A DNA stretch of 64,000 nt, taken from contig NZ_CP072308.1 in NCBI RefSeq assembly GCF_017726655.1, forward strand, positions 1,798,001 to 1,862,000, in the 5' to 3' direction. The DNA is from Agrobacterium tumefaciens (GTDB lineage Bacteria; Pseudomonadota; Alphaproteobacteria; Rhizobiales; Rhizobiaceae). Below the pieces are notes generated by a model. It was given only the letters and a program-made list of their open reading frames with translations. It was not told the DNA's origin and searched no databases. Positions 57,605-64,000 of this stretch are shown here, piece after piece; positions within the stretch are counted from its first letter, which is position 1; each line of letters starts with the position of its first letter. Both the position numbers and the translations under genes were made by a program.

Positions 57605-58186
57605 TCAGCGCTGTCTTTGATCGAGCACGACGGCGTAACGGGCGGGTTTTTCAGATGGATTGTGGAAAACATGCCCCTCTCCAACAGGCATGAAAAGGCA
57701 ATCGCCGGGTTCCAGCCGGTGAACGTCTCCGCCGCTCGTCATTTCCAGCACACCTTCGAAAAGCCAGACATATTGCGTCATCCCCCGGCTCGCCGCATGC
57801 GGAGGGAAGCCGACGCGCGCGCCGGCCGGAAATTCGACTTCGACGATATCGACATCGGATCCCACACGCGGCGGGGAAATGGCGCGGCGCACATAACCGG
57901 TCTCCGGATCTTTCCAGAGCTGCTGATCACGCTTTTTCATGAGCGGGGAAACAGCCTCTTCATTTTCAGCGAAGAAACCGGAAAGCGACAGGCCAAGGGC
58001 TGCGCAGATGCGGGCCAGCAGCGAGGCCGTAGGGCTCGCCTCACCGCGCTCGATGCGGGAGATCATGGCGCGGCTGACGCCGGATTCGGACGCGAGACGG
58101 TCCAGCGTCAGGCCGTTTTCAGCCCGTAACGTTTTGATCCGCTCGCCGATAGAGCGCTCAAGAATATGATCTTCGTTTTCCATCAT
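57605..58186 (-). CDS. XRE-cupin transcriptional regulator
   Basis: A 193-residue regulator: an HTH_3 domain at about 10-70 ('IGERIKTLRAENGLTLDRLASESGVSRAMISRIERGEASPTASLLARICAALG') and a C-terminal cupin (about 115-190, 'YVWLFEGVLEMTSGGDVHRLEPGDCLFMPVGEGHVFHNPSEKPARYAVV') that may bind a small ligand. It begins with two adjacent ATG codons inside a perfect dyad, which suggests self-repression. No Shine-Dalgarno is visible, so the mRNA may be nearly leaderless. Confidence 0.88.
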   Translation of the reverse strand: MMENEDHILERSIGERIKTLRAENGLTLDRLASESGVSRAMISRIERGEASPTASLLARICAALGLSLSGFFAENEEAVSPLMKKRDQQLWKDPETGYVRRAISPPRVGSDVDIVEVEFPAGARVGFPPHAASRGMTQYVWLFEGVLEMTSGGDVHRLEPGDCLFMPVGEGHVFHNPSEKPARYAVVLDQRQR

Positions 58187-58212
58187 ATGAGAATTGCACT
58201 CTCATATGATGG
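58180..58212. promoter_or_regulatory. Perfect 13-bp dyad over the XRE-cupin start codon
   Basis: CCATCATATGAGA (58180-58192), spacer ATTGCAC, TCTCATATGATGG (58200-58212). One arm contains the start codons (minus-strand ATG at 58186 and 58183). It is a probable autoregulatory operator. Confidence 0.8.
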
Positions 58213-58281
58213 AGTCAATATCCACGATAATGGAAACTATCATCTTCTTTGCCGCTGGTGGCTTTGCGGCAAAAGAACGTC

Positions 58282-58683
58282 TCAGGCGCCAACCTGGGCG
58301 ATCCAATCGTTCAGGTTATAATAATTCGTGACGCGGCTGACTTTGCCGTCCTTCAACTCGAAGAATGCGCCGGCCGGCAACACATAGGTCTGACCGTTCG
58401 CCTCCGGCAGGCCTTCGTCGGTGGCCAGATATTCCCCGTTAACGACGAACTCCGCAGATGCCCGCGCGCCGTCTTCGCTCGCCATGATCACCATCTCGGT
58501 GAGGTTTTCGCGGTAGCAGCGGTTCATATGGTCCATGAAGGAAGCGAAGGCGGCCTTGCCGGTCTGGCGTTCGCCCTGATTGATGTCGTGCACCACCTCA
58601 TCGTGAAGCAGCGCCAGAAAAGCATTCATGTCCTGACGATTGAAGGCTTCGTAATAGGCGCGGATGGTTTCGGCAGCGGTCAT
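58282..58683 (-). CDS. SnoaL/NTF2-like ketosteroid-isomerase-type protein
   Basis: A 133-residue cone-fold protein: 'AETIRAYYEAFNRQDMNAFLALLHDEVVHDINQGERQTGKAAFASFMDHM' and 'GAFFELKDGKVSRVTNYYNLNDWIAQVG' are typical of the SnoaL-like family. The substrate is unknown. It is divergent from the GNAT-nitrilase pair. Confidence 0.82.
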   Translation of the reverse strand: MTAAETIRAYYEAFNRQDMNAFLALLHDEVVHDINQGERQTGKAAFASFMDHMNRCYRENLTEMVIMASEDGARASAEFVVNGEYLATDEGLPEANGQTYVLPAGAFFELKDGKVSRVTNYYNLNDWIAQVGA

Positions 58684-58749
58684 TATCGTCTCCGTTCAGT
58701 GCTTGCGCGGCTTTTCCACCACGGTATAACCAGTGCAACCGAAAGTGAA

Positions 58750-59361
58750 ATGCCCATGACCGTCGAAATCAAGTCTCTTTCCGGCATTGACGCCACATCC
58801 TATTTCGATGACCTCGCGCGCCTGCGCATCGAGGTGTTTCGCGCTTTTCCTTACCTCTATGACGGCTCGCTGGATTACGAACGCAAATATCTCTCAACCT
58901 ATGCCGACACGGACGGCGCGGTCTTCGTGCTGGCGCTCGATGACGGCAGAGTGGTTGGAATGTCCACCGGCATGCCAATGGCGGCGGAGACCGATGAGGT
59001 GAAGGCTCCCTTCGTCAAGGCAGGTTACGATCCGGACCGGATTTTCTATTTCGGTGAAAGCGTGCTGCTTCCCGGTTATCGCGGCCACGGCGTCGGCGTG
59101 CGCTTCTTCGAGGAGCGGGAGGCACATGCAAAGGGGCTGGGCTTCGACCAGTGCACCTTCTGTGCGGTCGAGCGGCCGGCCGACCATCGCCGCCGACCGA
59201 GCGATTACGTGCCGCTCAATGCCTTCTGGGAAAAGCGCGGCTATCGCCATCATCCGGAATTGCGCACCAGCTTCACCTGGCAGGACCTGGATGAAACCAG
59301 CGAAAGCCCGAAAACACTGTCCTTCTGGATGAAACCCATGGCCGGAGATGGAAACGAATGA
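58750..59361 (+). CDS. GNAT family N-acetyltransferase, coupled to a nitrilase
   Basis: A 203-residue GNAT. 'GESVLLPGYRGHGVGVRFFEEREAHAKGLGFDQCTFCAVERPADHRRRPSDYVPLNAFWEKRGY' carries the acetyl-CoA loop and end region. ATG 58750 and 58756 are both possible starts. Its stop overlaps the start of the nitrilase-type gene by 4 bp (ATGA). Fused GNAT-nitrilase proteins are known in other bacteria, so the two probably act in one pathway. Confidence 0.87.
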   Translation: MPMTVEIKSLSGIDATSYFDDLARLRIEVFRAFPYLYDGSLDYERKYLSTYADTDGAVFVLALDDGRVVGMSTGMPMAAETDEVKAPFVKAGYDPDRIFYFGESVLLPGYRGHGVGVRFFEEREAHAKGLGFDQCTFCAVERPADHRRRPSDYVPLNAFWEKRGYRHHPELRTSFTWQDLDETSESPKTLSFWMKPMAGDGNE

Positions 59362-60227
59362 CACGGTTAGCGGCCAGTCAATATGCCATCGAGCTGATCG
59401 AGACATGGGAGGCTTATGCCGCGCATCTCTCCGCAATCGTTCGCGAGGCGAAGGAAAAAGGCGCTGAGTTGCTGCTTTTGCCGGAATATTCGGCGATGAC
59501 GCTGACCGGGCAATTGTCACCCGATGCGCGCTCCGATCTGCACCGTTCCATCGAAGAGATACAGCCGCTCATCCCCTCTTGGGTGGAGCTTTGCGAAGAG
59601 CTGGCGCGGCAACATCAAATCCTTTTCCAGCCGGGCAGTGCGCCGGTGAAAGACCCCGACGGCAAGTTCCGCAACCGGGCGTGGCTATTTGGACCTGACG
59701 GGCTGATCGGTTATCAGGACAAGCAGATCATGACCCGGTTCGAACGGGAACAATGGAATATTGCAGGTGGCGTCGAGGGTCTGAAAGCCTTCGAGACCCC
59801 GATTGGGAGGCTGGGTATCCTCATCTGTTACGACAATGAGTTTCCGATGCTTGGCCGCAAGCTGGCCGAGCTCGGCGTCGATCTGGTCCTTGCGCCGAGT
59901 TGCACCGATACGCTCGCCGGGGCCTATCGGGTTCGCATCGGCGCGCAGGCGCGGGCACTGGAAAATCAGTATGCGGTGCTGTCATCCCCCACGGCCGGCG
60001 AAGCGCCATGGTCCCCGGCTGTCGATGAAAATCGTGGTCGTGCTGCCCTTTATGTGCCGTCGGACTACGGCATGCCCGCATCCGGCATCATCGGGGAAAG
60101 CGAAAGCGATGCCGTGACGCAAAGCACGCTCTTGATTGCCGATATTGATCTTGCCGCCGTGGCAAGACTCCGCACCGAGGGGCAGGTTGCCACCCGCCGC
60201 GACTGGCCTGAGCAATTTGCGGTCTGA
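59358..60227 (+). CDS. Carbon-nitrogen hydrolase (nitrilase superfamily)
   Basis: A 289-residue amidase-type protein with the complete Glu-Lys-Cys triad: Glu in 'LLLLPEYSAM', Lys in 'YQDKQIMTRFE', Cys in 'ILICYDNEFPMLGR'. The family hydrolyses amide C-N bonds; the substrate is unknown. It is translationally coupled to the upstream GNAT gene, and a hairpin at 60227-60248 overlaps its stop. Confidence 0.9.
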   Translation: MTRLAASQYAIELIETWEAYAAHLSAIVREAKEKGAELLLLPEYSAMTLTGQLSPDARSDLHRSIEEIQPLIPSWVELCEELARQHQILFQPGSAPVKDPDGKFRNRAWLFGPDGLIGYQDKQIMTRFEREQWNIAGGVEGLKAFETPIGRLGILICYDNEFPMLGRKLAELGVDLVLAPSCTDTLAGAYRVRIGAQARALENQYAVLSSPTAGEAPWSPAVDENRGRAALYVPSDYGMPASGIIGESESDAVTQSTLLIADIDLAAVARLRTEGQVATRRDWPEQFAV

Positions 60228-60249
60228 AAGCCCATTTTAAAGGGCTTTT
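60227..60249 (+). terminator. Terminator after the nitrilase gene
   Basis: Stem AAAGCCC (60227-60233) / GGGCTTT (60242-60248) with loop ATTTTAAA, then TA. Moderate strength. Confidence 0.6.
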
Positions 60250-60299
60250 AACCAAATTCCCGCTTTGCGGCATGACAAGCCCCTGCTATAGCGCGGAAC

Positions 60300-62126
60300 A
60301 TGAGCACAAATTCGACCCGCACGCCCCTGGACCATATCCGCAACTTCTCGATCGTTGCCCACATCGATCACGGCAAATCGACGCTGGCCGACCGGTTGAT
60401 CCAGTCGACAGGCGGCCTTGCCGAACGCGACATGTCGGAACAGGTTCTCGATTCTATGGATATCGAGCGCGAGCGTGGCATCACCATCAAGGCCCAGACC
60501 GTGCGCCTGCACTACAAGGCGAATAACGGCGAGACCTATGTGCTGAATCTTATCGACACTCCCGGCCACGTCGACTTCGCCTATGAAGTGTCCCGCTCGC
60601 TTTCGGCCTGCGAAGGCTCGCTGCTGGTGGTCGATGCATCGCAGGGTGTGGAAGCCCAGACGCTCGCCAACGTCTATCAGGCGATCGACAATAATCACGA
60701 GCTGGTCACGGTCTTGAACAAGATCGACCTGCCCGCGGCCGAACCTGACCGCATCAAGGAACAGATCGAGGAAGTCATCGGCATCGATGCTTCCGATGCT
60801 GTGATGATTTCGGCCAAAACCGGTCTTGGTATTCCCGACGTTCTGGAAGCCATCGTCAACCGTCTGCCGCCGCCGAAGAGCGAAGTCGGCGAAAACGGCC
60901 CGCTGAAGGCGCTGCTGGTCGATAGCTGGTACGACACCTATCTCGGCGTCATGGTTCTCGTGCGCGTCATCGATGGCGTGCTGAGCAAGGGCCAGCAGAT
61001 CCGCATGATGGGCTCGGGCGCGAAATACGGCATCGAGCGCGTCGGCGTGCTGACCCCGAAAATGGTCACGGTCGACAGCCTCGGGCCCGGCGAGATCGGC
61101 TTCATTACCGCTTCGATCAAGGAAGTGGCCGATACACGCGTTGGCGATACCATCACAGACGACAAGCGCCCGACGGCGCAGGCGCTGCCCGGCTTCAAGC
61201 CTGCGCAGCCGGTGGTGTTCTGCGGTCTCTTCCCGGTCGATGCCGCCGACTTCGAAGATTTGCGCGCGGCGGTCGGTAAACTCCGCCTCAACGACGCTTC
61301 CTTCTCCTTCGAAATGGAATCGTCTGCCGCCCTTGGCTTCGGTTTCCGCTGCGGCTTCCTCGGCCTGTTGCATCTCGAAATCATCCAGGAGCGCCTTGAG
61401 CGGGAGTTCAATCTCGATCTCGTCGCCACAGCACCGTCGGTCGTCTACGAAATGACGCTGACGGACGGCACGGAAAAGGAACTTCATAACCCGGCGGACA
61501 TGCCCGACGTGGTGAAGATCAAGGAAATCCGCGAGCCGTGGATCAAGGCGACGATCATGACGCCCGACGAATATCTCGGCGGCATCCTGAAACTCTGTCA
61601 GGACCGGCGTGGCCTGCAGACGGAGCTGACCTATGTCGGCAACCGCGCCATGATCACCTATGAGCTACCGCTCAACGAAGTGGTGTTCGATTTCTACGAC
61701 CGTCTGAAATCGATCTCCAAGGGATATGCGTCGTTCGACTACAATATCATTGACTATCGCGCTGGTGATCTCGTCAAGATGTCGATCCTCGTCAACGGCG
61801 ATCCTGTTGATGCCCTCTCCATGCTGGTGCACCGCTCTGCGGCCGACCGGCGCGGGCGCGGCATGTGCGAAAAGCTGAAGGAACTCATTCCGCCGCATAT
61901 GTTCCAGATCCCGATCCAGGCGGCCATCGGCGGCAAGGTCATCGCCCGCGAGACCGTGCGTGCGCTGCGCAAGGACGTGACCGCGAAATGCTACGGCGGC
62001 GACGCGACGCGCAAGCGCAAACTCCTGGACAAGCAGAAGGAAGGCAAAAAGCGCATGCGCCAGTTCGGCAAGGTGGAAATTCCGCAGGAAGCCTTCATCG
62101 CTGCGCTAAAGATGAACGACGAATAA
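60300..62126 (+). CDS. lepA: Elongation factor 4 (LepA)
   Basis: A 608-residue translational GTPase that acts on stalled or initiating ribosomes. G1 '[15 protein letters not shown]', G3 '[18 protein letters not shown]', G4 'LNKIDLPAA' and the LepA-specific C-terminal domain ('[38 protein letters not shown]') are all intact. Confidence 0.98.
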   Translation: MSTNSTRTPLDHIRNFSIVAHIDHGKSTLADRLIQSTGGLAERDMSEQVLDSMDIERERGITIKAQTVRLHYKANNGETYVLNLIDTPGHVDFAYEVSRSLSACEGSLLVVDASQGVEAQTLANVYQAIDNNHELVTVLNKIDLPAAEPDRIKEQIEEVIGIDASDAVMISAKTGLGIPDVLEAIVNRLPPPKSEVGENGPLKALLVDSWYDTYLGVMVLVRVIDGVLSKGQQIRMMGSGAKYGIERVGVLTPKMVTVDSLGPGEIGFITASIKEVADTRVGDTITDDKRPTAQALPGFKPAQPVVFCGLFPVDAADFEDLRAAVGKLRLNDASFSFEMESSAALGFGFRCGFLGLLHLEIIQERLEREFNLDLVATAPSVVYEMTLTDGTEKELHNPADMPDVVKIKEIREPWIKATIMTPDEYLGGILKLCQDRRGLQTELTYVGNRAMITYELPLNEVVFDFYDRLKSISKGYASFDYNIIDYRAGDLVKMSILVNGDPVDALSMLVHRSAADRRGRGMCEKLKELIPPHMFQIPIQAAIGGKVIARETVRALRKDVTAKCYGGDATRKRKLLDKQKEGKKRMRQFGKVEIPQEAFIAALKMNDE

Positions 62127-62154
62127 GCGGCAACGCATCCGCAAGTGCAATTAG

Positions 62155-62178
62155 AGGGAGGCTCATGGCCTCCCTTTT
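62155..62178 (+). terminator. lepA terminator
   Basis: Stem AGGGAGGC (62155-62162) / GCCTCCCT (62168-62175), loop TCATG, then TTT. Confidence 0.85.
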
Positions 62179-62189
62179 GCGTCTGGCGA

Positions 62190-62597
62190 TCAGGCGTGCA
62201 GCTTCGCACCCTTGGTGATCTTGTCGACGATCTTTTTATCCGCGCGTAGCGCCAGGCCGACGACTTTGGCGTTATCGGGAGAAAACTCCGAAAAGACTTG
62301 TCGGTTGGCGGCATCGTGGCCGGTGGAAAACATCTCCTCGATGTAGAGCGAAGTCGTGACGTCCCGCTCCAGCGATCGCTGGTGAATTTTGCGCAGCACC
62401 TCCTGATCCGTGGCCATAATGACGATTGGCTGGATGGAAAGGGGATTGTAGACGTTGCCGGCTCCGTCGCGGTATGTTTCCCCGATGATCTCTCGGGTCT
62501 GGCCGACGATGCCGGACATGAGGAATGCGGTGACGTTCAATTTCTGCCATACGGCAAGGTCATCGCGAAGAATAATGGCGATCTTGGTATCAAACAT
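62190..62597 (-). CDS. DUF2000 family protein
   Basis: A 135-residue protein of DUF2000 (PTH2-like fold): 'KIAIILRDDLAVWQKLNVTAFLMSGIVGQ' and 'VGLALRADKKIVDKITKGAKLHA' match. Function unknown. It is divergent from an AraC regulator, and the two presumed start codons overlap in CATG at 62595-62598. Confidence 0.85.
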   Translation of the reverse strand: MFDTKIAIILRDDLAVWQKLNVTAFLMSGIVGQTREIIGETYRDGAGNVYNPLSIQPIVIMATDQEVLRKIHQRSLERDVTTSLYIEEMFSTGHDAANRQVFSEFSPDNAKVVGLALRADKKIVDKITKGAKLHA

Positions 62598-63468
62598 GCG
62601 AACTCAATCTGGCTGTGGTTACGAAAGAGAAGCAACGATAGCGCCTCGGAGCAGCAACGATCTTGAACGTTCGTGCAAATTTGAAGGGATCGTGCAAGCC
62701 CGCTCCAGCGAGGGCATGGAGCGTATAGACGCGCGCTTTCACGGCAACGCCTATGCGCCGCATCGGCATGATACCTATGCATTGGGCGTCACGCTTTCCG
62801 GCGTCCAGACCTTTACCTATCGCGGTACGTCGCATTTCAGCATGCCCGGAAATGTCATCGTGCTGCATCCAGATGAGGTCCATGACGGCGGCGCAGGCAC
62901 AGAGGAAGGGCTTCACTATCGCATGCTTTACCTTCCGCCCGAGAAAACGACGCAGGCGGGGTGTCATACGCTGCCGTTTGCCAAACGTGCGGTCATTGAG
63001 GATGAAGAATTTCGCCAATGCCTGACGGAGGCACTCGGTAATCTCGCCAGCGAACCTGACAGCCTGCTTCTCACTGACTGGCAGTCGCGGCTTTCGGATC
63101 TGCTCTGGAAACATTCGAACGGAAGCCCAAAGCCCATAAAGCGGATCGACCGCGCCGCCGTTCTGCGGTGCCGGGACTATCTGCTGGAGAACAGCGCCGA
63201 GACCGTTGAGTCACAGGAACTAGAACAGGTGAGCGGGATAGACCGCTTCACGCTCTTCCGGCATTTTCGGTGTCTGTTGGGTACAAGCCCGCACCGCTAC
63301 CTCATCATGCGGCGACTGGAAAAGTGCAAGCGAATGATGCGCACGGGTGCAGGGCTTGCAGAAACGGCGTTTGCCTGCGGGTTCGCGGATCAGGCGCATT
63401 TCACCCGGCATTTCAAGAATGCCTTCGGCATGCCGCCCGGCCGCTGGCTAAGCCTTGTCTCACGCTAA
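62596..63468 (+). CDS. AraC family regulator with cupin sensor domain
   Basis: About 290 residues from ATG 62596. The N-terminal cupin has 'ERIDARFHGNAYAPHRHDTYALGVTLSGVQTFTYRG' and 'MPGNVIVLHPDEVHDGGAG' (metal-like His residues); the C-terminal HTH has 'SGIDRFTLFRHFRCLLGTSPHRYLIMRRLEKCKRMM' and 'ETAFACGFADQAHFTRHFKNAFGMPPGRW'. Start is uncertain: ATG 62596 overlaps the divergent start; GTG 62692 or ATG 62716 (GAGGGC upstream) would leave room for a promoter. It ends 4 bp into the next, convergent gene. Confidence 0.85.
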   Translation: MRTQSGCGYEREATIAPRSSNDLERSCKFEGIVQARSSEGMERIDARFHGNAYAPHRHDTYALGVTLSGVQTFTYRGTSHFSMPGNVIVLHPDEVHDGGAGTEEGLHYRMLYLPPEKTTQAGCHTLPFAKRAVIEDEEFRQCLTEALGNLASEPDSLLLTDWQSRLSDLLWKHSNGSPKPIKRIDRAAVLRCRDYLLENSAETVESQELEQVSGIDRFTLFRHFRCLLGTSPHRYLIMRRLEKCKRMMRTGAGLAETAFACGFADQAHFTRHFKNAFGMPPGRWLSLVSR

Positions 63469-64000
63469 CTCATCTCTGGAAACAGAATGGACCGGTGCGC
63501 CGCAGCGCCCGCCATGGCGCCATCACCGACGGAAAGCGCAACCGAGCCGGCCGCTCTTGCCACATCGCCGCAAGCGAAGACCCCGCGGACGGTGGTCTGT
63601 TTCATCGGGTCGGTGACGATGGTCGATCCCATCGGCCCCTCGTCGATCTTGCAGCCGAGTTTTTCGATCCAGTTGGCGCTGATCCGCAACGTCGGCTGTG
63701 TGAAGAGGCCAGCCAGGGCCATGCTGCGCCCATCCGTCAGAACGACGTCCGCATGCCCCGCAATCTCCCTGATCCGAACCGCCTCCAGGTGGACACCGCG
63801 TGCTGCCAGAAGCGCATGCTGGTCCGCATCCGGCTCGAACATCCCGTTGGTGAAAAAGGTCGTCTCGCCCCAGTCGGGAAGCATCAACGCGTGGTGGATA
63901 GCCATGGGTGAAGCTGCAATGACGCCGATCTTGCCCCGATCGAGTTCATAGCCATGGCAATAGGGGCAATGAAAGACGGAGGAGCCCCACCGCTCCTTTA
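63465..64000 (-). CDS. Thioredoxin-reductase-like FAD/NAD(P) oxidoreductase (partial)
   Basis: The gene runs off the right edge; the last 178 codons are visible. Near the edge a redox-active CxxC is seen in 'FHCPYCHGYELDRGKIGVIA', then 'LPDWGETTFFTNG', and the FAD-binding 'GVFACGDVARAAGSVALSVGDGAMAGAAAHRSIL'. It is close to TrxB but more diverged than housekeeping TrxB. The N-terminal half and any fused domain are outside the window. Confidence 0.85.
   Translation of the reverse strand, partial: KERWGSSVFHCPYCHGYELDRGKIGVIAASPMAIHHALMLPDWGETTFFTNGMFEPDADQHALLAARGVHLEAVRIREIAGHADVVLTDGRSMALAGLFTQPTLRISANWIEKLGCKIDEGPMGSTIVTDPMKQTTVRGVFACGDVARAAGSVALSVGDGAMAGAAAHRSILFPEMS

Overview
This 64 kb window is chromosomal DNA of a member of the Rhizobiales, most likely the Agrobacterium tumefaciens/fabrum group. 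The evidence is the gene order dnaA-rpsT-echA-fpg//ubiE-ubiB-coaBC, a PmtA-type phospholipid N-methyltransferase, a membrane-bound ferritin MbfA under a textbook Irr (ICE) box, a hpf-ptsN pair, and GC-rich coding DNA with AT-richer intergenic spacers. I see no tRNA, rRNA, insertion sequence, phage or CRISPR. It is mostly housekeeping chromosome with short accessory blocks.

Layout. 1-5.4 kb: end of hpf, ptsN, the heat-shock pair hrcA-grpE (minus strand), then rph-rdgB-hemW (plus strand). 5.4-10 kb (minus): dnaA with a 743 bp leader rich in GANTC sites, then rpsT, echA and fpg. 10.1-13.6 kb (plus): ubiE, ubiB and a membrane fatty-acid/sterol hydroxylase. 13.6-16.8 kb (minus): a YjbR-type protein, coaBC and prfC. 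16.9-19.3 kb (plus): dut, a LysE/RhtB exporter and cysK. 19.6-29.4 kb (minus): rsmI-yraN, a NodL-like acetyltransferase, the ugpBAEC glycerol-3-phosphate transporter behind a triple Pho box, a cupin protein, gshB and the ComM/YifB ATPase. 29.7-34.9 kb (plus): dnaN, pmtA, a histidine phosphatase, pyrF, a DUF1330 protein, an NDUFA9-like protein and a 51-residue exported peptide. uppP (minus) follows, then a GST, queG, an epimerase-like protein, an RlpA-like protein and an RsmB-like methyltransferase (plus, to 40.9 kb).

41.0-46.1 kb holds the most system-like block: imelysin, diheme c-type protein (DUF1111), second imelysin and a Tat-exported DUF1513 protein. It is a periplasmic set that probably serves iron acquisition, and it has a degenerate Irr box upstream. 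Then come tspO, a thioesterase, a nucleosidase and guaA. 49.7-53.5 kb carries an orphan betaine-type binding protein, an AbrB-family permease, mbfA, and a truncated haemoglobin that shares a two-Irr-box intergenic region with mbfA. 53.6-60.2 kb is accessory: an orphan TRAP binding protein, a membrane-anchored AraC regulator, a hydrolase, a GNAT/XRE-cupin pair with a striking operator, a SnoaL-like protein, and an overlapping GNAT + nitrilase pair. The window ends with lepA, a DUF2000 protein divergent from an AraC regulator, and a truncated thioredoxin-reductase-like flavoprotein.

Regulatory signals that can be read directly include a Pho box (ugpB), Irr boxes (mbfA/haemoglobin and, more weakly, the imelysin cluster), a TTAA-N7-TTAAC CtrA-type site with GANTC sites (upstream of the RlpA-like gene), a GANTC cluster (dnaA), a perfect 13-bp dyad over the start of an XRE regulator, and repeated TTCGTGA dyads of unknown meaning. 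Two genes, the histidine phosphatase and queG, appear to start at ATA/ATC codons.
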